From the NCBI RefSeq assembly GCF_023913735.1, contig NZ_JAMXBH010000018.1:34407-98406 (forward strand): a stretch of DNA of 64,000 nt. Reading direction: 5' to 3'. The notes under the pieces are model-generated. The model searched no databases. It had not been told where the DNA came from and saw only the letters and a list, made by a program, of their open reading frames with translations. The first letter of the stretch is position 1; the number at the start of each line of letters is the position of its first letter. Shown one piece after another: positions 24,656 through 33,371 of this stretch. A program made the position numbers and the translations under genes. Source of the stretch: Pseudarthrobacter raffinosi. GTDB lineage: Bacteria; Actinomycetota; Actinomycetes; Actinomycetales; Micrococcaceae.

Positions 24656-26194
24656 TCAGTTCTTGACGACGTCCAGCTCGATCACGGCCCAGGACAGCGC
24701 CGGCAGCGTCAACCGGAGCTCGGAGCCGCTCGCCTTCGCGCCTTCCAGCGGCTTGAGCCCCACCTGGTCCTGACGGCTTTGGGTGTTGGCCGTGAAACGG
24801 TCCCCGCCTTCCGGGATTTCCAGGACCTCGGCACGGACCACCCGGCGGGCGTCGAACCCGCGCAGGGCGACCTCGACGTCGGCAGCTTCCTCAAGGCCGC
24901 GGTTCGCGAAGAACAGTGCCACGCGACCCGTTTCCTCGTTCCACGTTGCACTGACGTCCACCAGGTCGGTGCCGCCGAAGCGGGCATTCTCGTACTTGTC
25001 CGAGTCAACAGACAGCCGCAGGATCTGGCCCTTGGCCAGCTCCGCCATGCGGGCGAACGGGTGGAAGATGGTCTGCTTCCATGCCGGTCCGTTTTCCTCG
25101 CTGAAGATCGGTGCAATGACGTTGACCAGCTGAGCCTGGTTGGCGATCTTGACGCGGTCGCCATGGCGGAGCAGCGAGTTCAGCAGGGTTCCCACCACCA
25201 CGGCGTCTGTCACGTTGTACTTGTCCTCGATGACCCGGGGGTGCTCGCGCCAGCCCGCCTTGGCGACGTTGTGCGGCTGGTCCTCCGTGTCCAGGCCGCG
25301 CTGGTACCAAACGTTCCACTCATCGAAGGACAGGTTGATGTGCTTTTTGTGTTTGCCCTTCGCACGCACGGCGTCAGCGGTGGCGATCACGGACTCGATG
25401 AAGTAGTCGGTGTCCACTGCGCTGGCGAGGAAGCTGCCGACGTCGCCGTCGTTCTCCTGGTAGTAGGCGTGGAGGGAGACGTAGTCCACCTCGTCATAAG
25501 TGTGCGTCAGGACAGTCTGCTCCCAATCGCCGAACGTCGGCATGCCGGAGCTGGAACTTCCGCAGGCCACCAGTTCGATGTCAGGGTCCACGAAGCGCAT
25601 GGCCTTGGCGGCTTCCTGAGCCAGGCGGCCGTATTCCTCAGCGGTCTTGTGGCCGATCTGCCACGGCCCGTCCATCTCGTTGCCCAGGCACCAGAGCTTG
25701 ATGTCGAAAGGATCCTTGTGGCCATTCTTGGCGCGGAGGTCTGACCAGTAGGTGCCGCCGGGGTGGTTGGCGTATTCCACGATCTCGCGGGCTGCATCCA
25801 CTCCCCTGGTGCCCAGGTTGATGGCTTCCATGATTTCCGTGCCGGCCTGGCGGGACCAGTCCACGAATTCGTGCAGGCCGAACGCGTTGGTCTCCACGGT
25901 GTGCCAGGCGCCGTCCAGCCGGCGGGGACGGTTCTCCCGCGGGCCGATGCCGTCTTCCCAGTTGTAGCCGGAGACGAAGTTGCCGCCGGGGTACCGGATG
26001 ACGGTGGCGCCGAGCTCCTTGACGAGCTTGAGCACGTCCTGGCGGAAGCCGTTCTCATCGGCCTCCGGGTGGCCCGGCTCGTAGATGCCGGTGTAGACGC
26101 AGCGGCCCATGTGCTCCACGAAGGAGCCGAACAGGCGGCGGGGGACTTCGCCGATGGTGAAGTCGCGGTCGAGGGTGATCCGTGCGCGGGACAT
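24656..26194 (-). CDS. alpha-L-arabinofuranosidase, GH51
   Basis: A 512-residue intracellular glycoside hydrolase family 51 enzyme without signal peptide. Start: DRDFTIGEVPRRLFGSFVEH; RYPGGNFVSGYNWEDGIGP; acid/base Glu in LWCLGNEMDGPWQIGH; nucleophile Glu in LSFDEWNVWYQ. It releases arabinose from arabino-oligosaccharides. It is the last gene of the ABC transporter operon on the minus strand, 59 bp after the second permease, so it most likely acts on the imported oligosaccharides. Confidence 0.95.
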   Translation of the reverse strand: MSRARITLDRDFTIGEVPRRLFGSFVEHMGRCVYTGIYEPGHPEADENGFRQDVLKLVKELGATVIRYPGGNFVSGYNWEDGIGPRENRPRRLDGAWHTVETNAFGLHEFVDWSRQAGTEIMEAINLGTRGVDAAREIVEYANHPGGTYWSDLRAKNGHKDPFDIKLWCLGNEMDGPWQIGHKTAEEYGRLAQEAAKAMRFVDPDIELVACGSSSSGMPTFGDWEQTVLTHTYDEVDYVSLHAYYQENDGDVGSFLASAVDTDYFIESVIATADAVRAKGKHKKHINLSFDEWNVWYQRGLDTEDQPHNVAKAGWREHPRVIEDKYNVTDAVVVGTLLNSLLRHGDRVKIANQAQLVNVIAPIFSEENGPAWKQTIFHPFARMAELAKGQILRLSVDSDKYENARFGGTDLVDVSATWNEETGRVALFFANRGLEEAADVEVALRGFDARRVVRAEVLEIPEGGDRFTANTQSRQDQVGLKPLEGAKASGSELRLTLPALSWAVIELDVVKN

Positions 26195-26253
26195 GTGCGG
26201 TATCTCCTTGGTTGTGGTTCAGGTCTTTGGTGAGTGGTAAGTAAGGTGCCGGA

Positions 26254-27150
26254 TCAGGTTCCGGCGAGTCCCGTCGTCGCGACGCCCTTGATGATCTGGC
26301 GCTGGAAGAACAGGAAGACGAGGATCAGGGGCAGCGCCGCGAGGAGCGCGGAGGCCATGTTCTGCGCGTACTGGATGCCGTACGCGCTCTTGATGGTTTG
26401 CAGCCCCACCGGAAGGGTGAGGAGCCCGCCGTCGTTCGTGGCAATGAACGGCCACAGGAAGTTGTTCCAGGCGCCGATGAACACGAAGATCGCGACGGCG
26501 GCCAGGATGGGCTGGGACAACGGCAGGATGATCTGGGTGAAGATCCGCAATCGGCTGGCACCGTCCATCACAGCGGCTTCTTCAAGTTCGCGGGGAATCT
26601 GGTCGAAGAACTTCTTGAGCACGAACACCATGGCCGGGTGGATGACCTGCGGCAGGATGATGGCCCACGAGGTATCGATCAGGTGCAGCGCCAGCATTTG
26701 GTAGAAGAGCGGGATGATGAGGACCGGCGGCGGGATGATGATGGAGGCAATGATCACCGTCATCAGCACCTTCTTGCCTTTGAAGTCGATCCGGGACAGG
26801 GCGTACGCCACCAGCGCCGAGATCACCAGCGTGATCGCCGTGATGGCCGCCGAGGTGTAGAACGAGTTCCAGGTCCAGAGCGGGATGTTGCCATCCTGGA
26901 ACACCTTGACGAACGCTTCAGCGGTAAAGCCCGACGGCGGCATCCAGCTGACCTTCGGAGCTGCGGCATCCGTCTCGGTCTTGAAGGCGGTGGCCGTGGC
27001 CCAGGCGAACGGAATCATCCACAGCACGGCGATGAACGCCGCCACAACGAGCGCGGCAATCTTGCCTGCGGTCATCTTCTTGCGGGGTTTTCGGGCCTCT
27101 TGGCTGGTGTTGGTGCGGGGAGTGGGACGCGTGAGGGTAGGGATTGCCAT
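26254..27150 (-). CDS. carbohydrate ABC transporter permease (MalG type)
   Basis: A 298-residue membrane protein with six predicted membrane segments; the EAA loop that docks the ATPase is EEAAVMDGASRLRIFTQIILP. A basic, Pro-rich N-terminal tail precedes the first helix. No ATP-binding subunit gene is in the cluster, as is usual for actinobacterial CUT1 systems that share one MsmK-type ATPase. It lies 2 bp after the partner permease gene. Confidence 0.93.
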   Translation of the reverse strand: MAIPTLTRPTPRTNTSQEARKPRKKMTAGKIAALVVAAFIAVLWMIPFAWATATAFKTETDAAAPKVSWMPPSGFTAEAFVKVFQDGNIPLWTWNSFYTSAAITAITLVISALVAYALSRIDFKGKKVLMTVIIASIIIPPPVLIIPLFYQMLALHLIDTSWAIILPQVIHPAMVFVLKKFFDQIPRELEEAAVMDGASRLRIFTQIILPLSQPILAAVAIFVFIGAWNNFLWPFIATNDGGLLTLPVGLQTIKSAYGIQYAQNMASALLAALPLILVFLFFQRQIIKGVATTGLAGT

Positions 27151-27152
27151 GG

Positions 27153-28109
27153 TTATGCACTCCTGCGGCGGGTGATGACGAACTGCATGACCGAAACGAG
27201 CACGATCAGTCCGAAGAAAATGTAGGAGATGGCTGCGGAGTACCCCAGCCGGTAGCCGGTGAAGCCGGTTTCAAAGATGTACTGCACCACCGGGCGGGTT
27301 GATCCTCCGGGCCCGCCGGCGGTCATCTGGTACACCTGATCGAAGATCTTCATGGACGCGAGGATCTGGAGGAGCACGATCATCACCGTGGTGGGGGTCA
27401 GCTGCGGCAGGGTGATCGAGAAGAACTGCCGCCATGCTCCGGCGCCGTCCAGGGACGCTGCTTCGTAGTGCTGTGCGGGGATGTTCTGCATCGCGGCCAG
27501 GTACAGCAGGAAATTGAACCCCACGGTCCACCACAGCGTGGCGATGACGATCGCCCACATGGCCACGTTGGGATCGTTGAGCCAGGCGACTTTGGGGAGG
27601 CCCATCTTGGAGAGGAAGTCATTGATCAGGCCAAGCTGCGGGTTGTACATCCAGGTGAAGAACAGCGAGACCACGGTGGAGGCCAGCAGGTACGGGGCGA
27701 AGTAGGAAAGCCGCCACAGCCACTGGGCAGGCAGCCCGACGTTCAGCAGGGCAGCCATCACCAGGGCCACGAGGACCAGCGGGACGGTGCTGATGACGGT
27801 GAAGTAGAACGTGTTTCCCAGGGAGCGCCACATATCGGCGTCGGCCAGTGCCTCGGCGTAGTTCGCGAAGCCGATCAGGCTGTCATTGGCGCCGGTCAGG
27901 GACTTGCCCGTGAGGCTCATGTAGATGCCATAGAGAATGGGCCACACCAGGAAGACCAGGAAGAAGACCAGGAACGGGGTGGCGAATGCCCAGCCGCTCA
28001 GGTTGCTCCTGGTACGGCTCTGCGAAGTGCGGCGCGTTGGTTGGGGTTGGGTCGCTGCGGCGATGTCCGGCTGGCCGGTACTGCGCCGGGACGCTAGTGA
28101 AGAACTCAT
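27153..28109 (-). CDS. carbohydrate ABC transporter permease (MalF type)
   Basis: A 318-residue integral membrane protein with six predicted segments (first: FATPFLVFFLVFLVWPILYG). The EAA motif is YEAASLDGAGAWRQFFSITLP. A Ser/Thr/Arg-rich tail of about 35 residues comes before the first helix. Pairs with the MalG-type permease to form the channel of the arabino-oligosaccharide importer. Confidence 0.93.
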   Translation of the reverse strand: MSSSLASRRSTGQPDIAAATQPQPTRRTSQSRTRSNLSGWAFATPFLVFFLVFLVWPILYGIYMSLTGKSLTGANDSLIGFANYAEALADADMWRSLGNTFYFTVISTVPLVLVALVMAALLNVGLPAQWLWRLSYFAPYLLASTVVSLFFTWMYNPQLGLINDFLSKMGLPKVAWLNDPNVAMWAIVIATLWWTVGFNFLLYLAAMQNIPAQHYEAASLDGAGAWRQFFSITLPQLTPTTVMIVLLQILASMKIFDQVYQMTAGGPGGSTRPVVQYIFETGFTGYRLGYSAAISYIFFGLIVLVSVMQFVITRRRSA

Positions 28110-28136
28110 GAAGGACTCCTTTGTCGCTCGGTGCGG

Positions 28137-29468
28137 TTAGACCGGGTTGGGCCTGGAAAGAAGGGTGTTGGTGCGGCGCTCAAAGGCGTCCCAACCTGCG
28201 GCTGCCTTGTCGCGGCCCAGGAGCACGTTCTGGACGTTCTCCGCAAAGTAGGTCTGCCAGTCCGAGCCGGAGCCGCTGAACCAGGCTTCGGGATCGTAGG
28301 CGATGATGTCCGCTGCGTTCGCGTAGTGGATCTGCGGCGTGAGGTCGCGGTATGCCTGCGACTGGACCACGGGCTGGTAGGCCGGAATGTGCCCGGCTTC
28401 TGCCCAGGAGAGTGATCCTTTGAGGACGTCGCTCACGAACTTGTAGACGTCCCGCCGTTTCGCGTCATCCACGTTCAGCTGCCGCGGCAGGACGAACGAG
28501 TGCGAGTCTGCGTAGGCTGCCGGCGTTCCGTACAGCGTGGGAATGGTGGCAGCGTCCACCGGAAGTCCGGCTTTCTTGAGCGTGGGCAATTCCCACACTC
28601 CGCTGAACAGCATTCCCGAGTCGCCGCGGGCGAACTCCGCGATGCCCGTGCTGATGTCGCCGGCCTTGGCAGCGATGGTGTCGTCAAAGAGCGATGCCAT
28701 GAATTCCAAGGACTCAATCGCGGCGTCGCGGTCCACTTTCATCGGCTGGCCCGGGATCAGTTCCATATCCGCGCCATGCTGCTTGTAGAGCGTGTAGAAC
28801 AAGCGCCACATCTGGGAACCGCTGCCGAGGTATCCGAAGGACAAACCATGGGCCTGGGTGACCTTCTGCATTTCCCTGGCCATGGCCATGAACTCCTGCG
28901 GAGACGTTGCCTCCTGCAGTTGTCCGTTGCCGCCCAGGACGCCGGCTTTGCCGGCGATGTCCGTGTTGTAGAACATAACGAACGGGTGCGAATCCAGGGC
29001 GATGGAGAACACCTTGCCGTTCTGCTGGCTCTTCTCCCAGATGCGCGGGGCAAAGTTGTCACCGGTGACGCCGTGCTCGTCCAGCAGGTCCAGGTCCCAG
29101 GGGTCGATGAGCCCGCCGGGGGCGTATCCGGGAACCCGGCTGGCATGCATGATCGCCACTTCCGGTGGCCGCCCGCCGGCCGATGCCATGGCCAGTTTGG
29201 TGTAATACGGCGGGCCCCAGGCCAGGACCGTGGGTTGGACCTTGAAGCCGGGGTTGGCCTGGTTGGCTCTGTTGATCATGGCCTGCATCTTGATGCCGTC
29301 ACCGCCGGACAGCAGGTGCCAGAACCCGATGTCCCGCGGGCCAGAGGCTTGGGCGTTTCCGCCGCAGCCGGTCAGGCCGCCTGCTACCAGGACGCTGCCT
29401 AAGGCTGCCGTTCCCGTCAATAACTGCCGTCGGGACACTTGCTTCCCGAAAAATTCAAACTGCTTCAC
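28137..29468 (-). CDS. extracellular sugar-binding lipoprotein
   Basis: A 443-residue CUT1 solute-binding protein. The N-terminus SRRQLLTGTAALGSVLVAGG followed by LTGC has both a twin-arginine motif and a lipobox, so it is probably exported by Tat and anchored at the membrane. Later segments (FARGDSGMLFSGVWELPTL; KFVSDVLKGSLSWAEAGHIP) are standard for the family. It is first in the operon with two permeases and the arabinofuranosidase; LacI-type operators lie 115-165 bp upstream. Confidence 0.92.
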   Translation of the reverse strand: MKQFEFFGKQVSRRQLLTGTAALGSVLVAGGLTGCGGNAQASGPRDIGFWHLLSGGDGIKMQAMINRANQANPGFKVQPTVLAWGPPYYTKLAMASAGGRPPEVAIMHASRVPGYAPGGLIDPWDLDLLDEHGVTGDNFAPRIWEKSQQNGKVFSIALDSHPFVMFYNTDIAGKAGVLGGNGQLQEATSPQEFMAMAREMQKVTQAHGLSFGYLGSGSQMWRLFYTLYKQHGADMELIPGQPMKVDRDAAIESLEFMASLFDDTIAAKAGDISTGIAEFARGDSGMLFSGVWELPTLKKAGLPVDAATIPTLYGTPAAYADSHSFVLPRQLNVDDAKRRDVYKFVSDVLKGSLSWAEAGHIPAYQPVVQSQAYRDLTPQIHYANAADIIAYDPEAWFSGSGSDWQTYFAENVQNVLLGRDKAAAGWDAFERRTNTLLSRPNPV

Positions 29469-29581
29469 CCGTCACTCCTTTGGATGGGTCCGCGGAAAGG
29501 TCACTTCTTGTTGCTCAAAACTCCGGTTCCGGTGCGTCCCCGTTCCCGGGCCGATGCCTTCAGGGGGTGACGCACGCCTCA

Positions 29582-29599
29582 CATTACATCGATGTAATG
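29582..29599. promoter_or_regulatory. perfect 18-bp palindrome CATTACATCGATGTAATG
   Basis: A perfect inverted repeat with a central CG, as in LacI-family operators, upstream of the sugar-binding protein gene. It differs in sequence from the two TTGTTAGCGC sites nearby, so a second regulator may act here. Confidence 0.6.
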
Positions 29600-29615
29600 G
29601 ACAGGGCAAGAGAAA

Positions 29616-29633
29616 ATTGTTAGCGCCCACAAT
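29616..29633. promoter_or_regulatory. LacI-type operator ATTGTTAGCGCCCACAAT
   Basis: Imperfect palindrome centred on GCGC. A close copy (30776-30791) lies before the alditol oxidase and LacI genes, which ties both promoters to the same LacI protein. Confidence 0.65.
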
Positions 29634-29652
29634 CGGGTGGGCCGCTCTCGCT

Positions 29653-30654
29653 TCAGGTGCGGGTACTGTCCCGCTCCACGATGGAGTAGTCCACGGAAAC
29701 CACACGCTGCTCGTGGCCCCTGTCCGCCATCCGCTCCGTCAGCAGGCGCAGGGCTTCGCTGGCAATTGCACGCTTGTCGAAGGAAACCGTGGTCAACGAC
29801 GGAACCGCGTAGCGGCCGTCGGCGATGTCATCAAAGCCCGCCACCGCAATGTCCTCCGGGATGCGCAGGCCCCTCTTCCACAGCACACTCAGGGCGCCGA
29901 TGGCCATGGAATCCGTGAAGCAGAACAGCGCCTCGGGAAGGGGGTGGGAGTCCAGATAGGCAGTGAGCGCATCGGCAGCAGTCTGCGGCGTCCACTTCTC
30001 ACAGGGAATCAGCAGCGACTCGTCCCGTTCGATGCCAAGGATCTCCAACGCCTCTTCATAGCCCTGGGTTCGCTGGATCGCCGCAGCCGATCCCCTGCCT
30101 TGGGTGGTTCCCAGGACGGCGATCCGCCGGCTCCCGGACTGCGCCAGGGCGAGAGTCATGTCGCGGGCGGCAGCGAAGCTGTCCACGAAGACGCGGTCGG
30201 CGAGCTTTTGTGTGACCTCGCCGAGCAGGACGACGGGCGGAAGGGCAACGCCCACCTGGACGGCACTCTCGTCCAGCACCACAGGGTTGAGGATCAGCCC
30301 GTCGATCAGGTTGGAGCGGGCGCGCACCATGAGTTCGTGCTCGCGCTGGGGATCGGAGCCGGTTTCCTCGATCTGCACGATCCAGCCCTGCTCGTGCGCC
30401 ACTTCCACAATGTGGTGGGCAATTTCTGCGGAGTACGGCGTGCCCAGATCAGGCAGGGCCAGCGCAATCACGCCGGACCTCCCGTTGCGCAATCCGCGGG
30501 CGGAGAGGTTGGGCACATAATCCAGCTCGACGATGGCCTGCTCCACCTTGGTCCTGGTGGCGCCACTGACTGGAATGATGCCGTTCATGACGTTCGAGAC
30601 AGTCTTGGGTGAAACGCCGGCACGACGCGCGACATCCTTGACCGTTGCGCGCAC
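29653..30654 (-). CDS. LacI-family transcriptional regulator
   Basis: A 333-residue regulator. The helix-turn-helix and hinge are ATVKDVARRAGVSPKTVSNV followed by MNG; the periplasmic-binding-like domain follows (IALALPDLGTPYSAEIAHHI, LIDGLILNPVVLDES, VAGFDDIADGRYAVPSLTTV). The GTG at 30654 is preferred since AAGGGGAG precedes it and the helix-turn-helix starts at once; the upstream frame has no homology. It sits between the arabinofuranosidase/ABC operon and the divergent oxidase, and both flanks carry TTGTTAGCGC-type sites, so it probably represses both until an arabinose-type sugar is present. Confidence 0.92.
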   Translation of the reverse strand: MRATVKDVARRAGVSPKTVSNVMNGIIPVSGATRTKVEQAIVELDYVPNLSARGLRNGRSGVIALALPDLGTPYSAEIAHHIVEVAHEQGWIVQIEETGSDPQREHELMVRARSNLIDGLILNPVVLDESAVQVGVALPPVVLLGEVTQKLADRVFVDSFAAARDMTLALAQSGSRRIAVLGTTQGRGSAAAIQRTQGYEEALEILGIERDESLLIPCEKWTPQTAADALTAYLDSHPLPEALFCFTDSMAIGALSVLWKRGLRIPEDIAVAGFDDIADGRYAVPSLTTVSFDKRAIASEALRLLTERMADRGHEQRVVSVDYSIVERDSTRT

Positions 30655-30763
30655 TGCTCCCCTTTCAAAGCCTTCTGGGCCAAAGCCGGCGGCCAGTGAA
30701 TGCCGCTGAGGATGACCTGCTGACGATGTTACCGCTCTCCCCGACGGGAGGCGGCGAAGCGTC

Positions 30764-30791
30764 TTGACAGGAAATTTGTTAGCGCTCACAG
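30764..30791 (+). promoter_or_regulatory. TTGACA -35 box overlapping a LacI-type operator
   Basis: TTGACA at 30764-30769 is followed by TTGTTAGCGCTCACAG at 30776-30791, inside the spacer where a repressor would block RNA polymerase. No strong -10 box is seen. It points to the oxidase gene at 30832. Confidence 0.6.
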
Positions 30792-30831
30792 TTGGTGGAG
30801 TGAAACTTACCTTCACCCGAAAGCCGAGCAC

Positions 30832-32088
30832 ATGAAGAACTGGGCAGGAAACCTCAAGTACTCATCAGCGGACGTCTTGCGCCCGGAGTCGGTGGCTGAG
30901 CTCGCCCAGGTGGTGGCGCGCTCCAGCCGGGTCAAGGCCTTGGGGTCGCGACACTCCTTCAACCGCATCGGGGACACAGACGGCGTGCACGTGCTGCTGG
31001 ATGCACTGCCACAGCACATCGAACTGGACGCGGAACAGCAGAGCGTCCGCGTCAGCGGCGGAGTGAGCTACGGCGCCCTTTGCCGTACGCTGCAGCAGGC
31101 CGGCCTGGCCATCCACAATCTGGCGTCGCTGCCCCACATTTCGGTGGCCGGGGCAGTCCAGACGGCCACCCATGGATCCGGTTTGAACAACCCCTCCCTG
31201 GCCGGAGCGGTGGAGGCCATTGATCTGGTCCGGCCCTCCGGCGAGCAGGTCTCGCTGTCCCGCGCGGACGGCGAGGAGTTCCTGGGCAGCGTAGTGGGCC
31301 TGGGCGCCCTGGGCATCGTCACCGGCCTCCAGCTTGCCGTCCGGCCGAGCTTCAGCATGCGCCAGCGTGTTTTGGAAAACCTGCCGTGGGAACGGGCGCT
31401 GGCGGATTTCACGCAGCTGGTGTCCAGCGCCTACAGCGTGAGTCTTTTCACCGATTACGCGGGCGATAGCATCAGCCAGGTCTGGCTCAAGGCGCTGGAC
31501 TCGGAGCCTCCCATCGGTGAACTGTTCGGTGCCACGGCAGCCATCGGCCCGCGGCACCCGCTGCCCGGGATGTCGGCCGAGAACTGCACGGTCCAGATGG
31601 ATGAGCCCGGGCAGTGGCTGGACCGGCTCCCGCACTTCCGCCACGAGTTCACGCCCAGCAACGGTGAGGAACTGCAAAGCGAATTCATCCTGCCACTGGA
31701 GCAGGCACCTGCCGCGATCCAGGCCGTCCGGAGCCTGGCGGACAAACTTGCGCCCCTGCTGTTTGTCTCCGAAATCCGGACCGGCGCCGCGGACGCATTC
31801 TGGCTCAGCCCCTTCTACCGGCAGCAGAGCGTTGCGCTGCACTTCACCTGGAAGCCGCTGCAGCCGCAGGTGGAAGCCGTACTTCCGGAGCTCGAGGACC
31901 TGCTTCGGCCCTTCGTGGCCAGGCCGCACTGGGGCAAGCTTTTCACGCCCGACGGTCACGACTGGGACTCCCTCTACCCCCGCTTAACGGATTTCCGCTC
32001 GCTGGCATCGGCGCACGATCCGGAGGGAAAATTCCGCAACGGGCTGCTGGACAGCATCCTCGGCGTCCCGGCGGTGAGCTCACGCTAA
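30832..32088 (+). CDS. FAD-linked alditol oxidase-like protein
   Basis: A 418-residue flavoprotein of the vanillyl-alcohol oxidase fold. VKALGSRHSFNRIGDTDG includes the histidine that carries covalent FAD in AldO/xylitol oxidases. FAD-site segments LPHISVAGAVQTATHGSG and VGLGALGIVTGLQL follow, and the end (HWGKLFTPDGHDWDSLYPRL; DPEGKFRNGLLD) is as in sugar-alcohol and aldonolactone oxidases. It should oxidise a polyol such as arabitol or xylitol, or an aldonolactone, giving H2O2. The promoter operator links it to the arabino-oligosaccharide system. Confidence 0.88.
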   Translation: MKNWAGNLKYSSADVLRPESVAELAQVVARSSRVKALGSRHSFNRIGDTDGVHVLLDALPQHIELDAEQQSVRVSGGVSYGALCRTLQQAGLAIHNLASLPHISVAGAVQTATHGSGLNNPSLAGAVEAIDLVRPSGEQVSLSRADGEEFLGSVVGLGALGIVTGLQLAVRPSFSMRQRVLENLPWERALADFTQLVSSAYSVSLFTDYAGDSISQVWLKALDSEPPIGELFGATAAIGPRHPLPGMSAENCTVQMDEPGQWLDRLPHFRHEFTPSNGEELQSEFILPLEQAPAAIQAVRSLADKLAPLLFVSEIRTGAADAFWLSPFYRQQSVALHFTWKPLQPQVEAVLPELEDLLRPFVARPHWGKLFTPDGHDWDSLYPRLTDFRSLASAHDPEGKFRNGLLDSILGVPAVSSR

Positions 32089-32109
32089 GCAGCACACACC
32101 ACCAGTCCT

Positions 32110-32149
32110 CAAACGGACGACGGCGGGACACCCCGCCGTCGTCCGTTTG
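32110..32149. repeat. dispersed palindromic element, copy 7
   Basis: CAAACGGACGACGGCGGG pairs with CCCGCCGTCGTCCGTTTG. Compared with copies 5 and 6 the outer stem changed from GC/AAGC pairs to AAAC/GTTT on both arms, a compensated change. It lies 22 bp after the oxidase stop and 18 bp from the SDR relic. Confidence 0.92.
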
Positions 32150-32166
32150 CGTTGGGTACGGCTCCC

Positions 32167-32250
32167 CTACAGCGCCGACCAGCCGCCGTCGGAGGCGAGG
32201 ATGGTGCCGTTGACGTTGGTGCCGTCGTCGCTGAAAGTGGGCAGGATCGT
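32167..32250 (-). pseudogene. short-chain dehydrogenase 3' relic
   Basis: The minus strand reads TILPTFSDDGTNVNGTILAS then DGGWSAL and a TAG at 32167-32169. This is the typical end of an SDR; nothing of the remaining gene is present upstream. Confidence 0.65.
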
Positions 32251-32293
32251 CCAACGGCTCAGGCGAGACTACCGGTGGTATTGCCGTGGAAAG

Positions 32294-32333
32294 CCCCTGC
32301 TGTGGGCGGCGGGCACGTCGCCCACAGCAGGGG
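32294..32333. terminator. strong bidirectional hairpin
   Basis: A perfect 15-bp stem, CCCCTGCTGTGGGCG with CGCCCACAGCAGGGG, around a 10-base loop. It lies 18 bp after the stop codon of the agmatine deiminase gene on the minus strand. CTTT/TCTT tracts follow on either strand. Confidence 0.8.
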
Positions 32334-32351
32334 TCTTCATGGCTGCCGCGG

Positions 32352-33371
32352 TCAGACGGCCGGCTGATGCTGGGTGATGCAATGGATGCCGCCGCCCCGG
32401 GCGAAGATGGCGCGGGCATCGACCGTCACCGCTTCCCGGCCCGGATACGCCTGCTCCAGGATCCGGCTGGCTCCCGCGTCCGCGGGGTCGTCGAAACTGC
32501 AGGCGATGACGCCTCCGTTCACCACCAGATGGTTGATGTAGCTGTAGTCGACCCAGTCGAGCTCGTCGCGCAGCGTGTCCGGGGCCGGTACCTCCACGAT
32601 GTCCCAGACACGGCCCTGCGCGTCCCGGGTCCCGGCGAGCATCGCGATGATATCGGCGGTGATCTGGAAGTCCGGGTGTGATGGGTTGCGCTGGGAGTGG
32701 ACCAGCAGCACACCGGGCGACGGGATAGCGGCCACGATGTCCACGTGTCCGCGGGTTCCGAGTTCCTGCGAATCACGGGTCAGCCCACGTGGCAGCCAGA
32801 TGACATGCGTGGCGCCGATGGTGCGGGCCAGCTCGGCTTCGACGTCAGCCTTGGTCAGGTGCGGGTTCCGGAACTTATCCAGCTGCACCGTCTCGGTGAC
32901 CAGCACGGTGCCCAGACCGTCCACCTGGATCCCGCCGCCTTCATTGACCAGCGGGCTGTCCAGCAGCTCCGCACCGGCCTCCCTCACCACTTCCGCACCG
33001 ACCCCGGAATCCTTGCCCCAGCTGGCCCATTCCTGCTGCCCCCAGCCGTTGAAGACCCAGTCCACCCCGCCCAGCCGGCCGTCGTCGCCGGTCACGAATG
33101 TGGGCCCGATGTCCCGCATCCAGGCATCGTCAAGGGGCGCTTCCACCAGGTCAATGCCAGCCGAAAGATAAGTCCGCGCGGCAGTCATGTCCGGCGGGTC
33201 CACGACCATGGTGACAGGCTCGAAATCCGCCACAGCATGCGCCACCGCTGCCCACGCCGTGCGGGCCTCATGGGTTTCCTCCGCGGTGTGCCCTATCGAG
33301 GATCGCTCCGGCGGAAATGCCATCCAGACCCTTTCCTGGGGTGCCGTTTCGCTCGGCATCATCCAGGTCAT
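32352..33371 (-). CDS. aguA: agmatine deiminase
   Basis: A 339-residue guanidine-modifying enzyme (agmatine to N-carbamoylputrescine and ammonia). Diagnostic motifs: PLDDAWMRDIGPTFV (substrate Asp/Asp), NEGGGIQVDG, GTRGHVDIVAAI with the catalytic His, and FARGGGIHCITQ with the nucleophile Cys near the C-terminus. It overlaps the amidase gene by 4 bp and ends just before a strong terminator, so it closes the operon. Confidence 0.95.
   Translation of the reverse strand: MTWMMPSETAPQERVWMAFPPERSSIGHTAEETHEARTAWAAVAHAVADFEPVTMVVDPPDMTAARTYLSAGIDLVEAPLDDAWMRDIGPTFVTGDDGRLGGVDWVFNGWGQQEWASWGKDSGVGAEVVREAGAELLDSPLVNEGGGIQVDGLGTVLVTETVQLDKFRNPHLTKADVEAELARTIGATHVIWLPRGLTRDSQELGTRGHVDIVAAIPSPGVLLVHSQRNPSHPDFQITADIIAMLAGTRDAQGRVWDIVEVPAPDTLRDELDWVDYSYINHLVVNGGVIACSFDDPADAGASRILEQAYPGREAVTVDARAIFARGGGIHCITQHQPAV

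Noticed and set aside
29500..29640. tRNA-like fold around the palindromes before the sugar operon
   Set aside because: Explained by two operator palindromes; there is no cloverleaf or CCA-type end.
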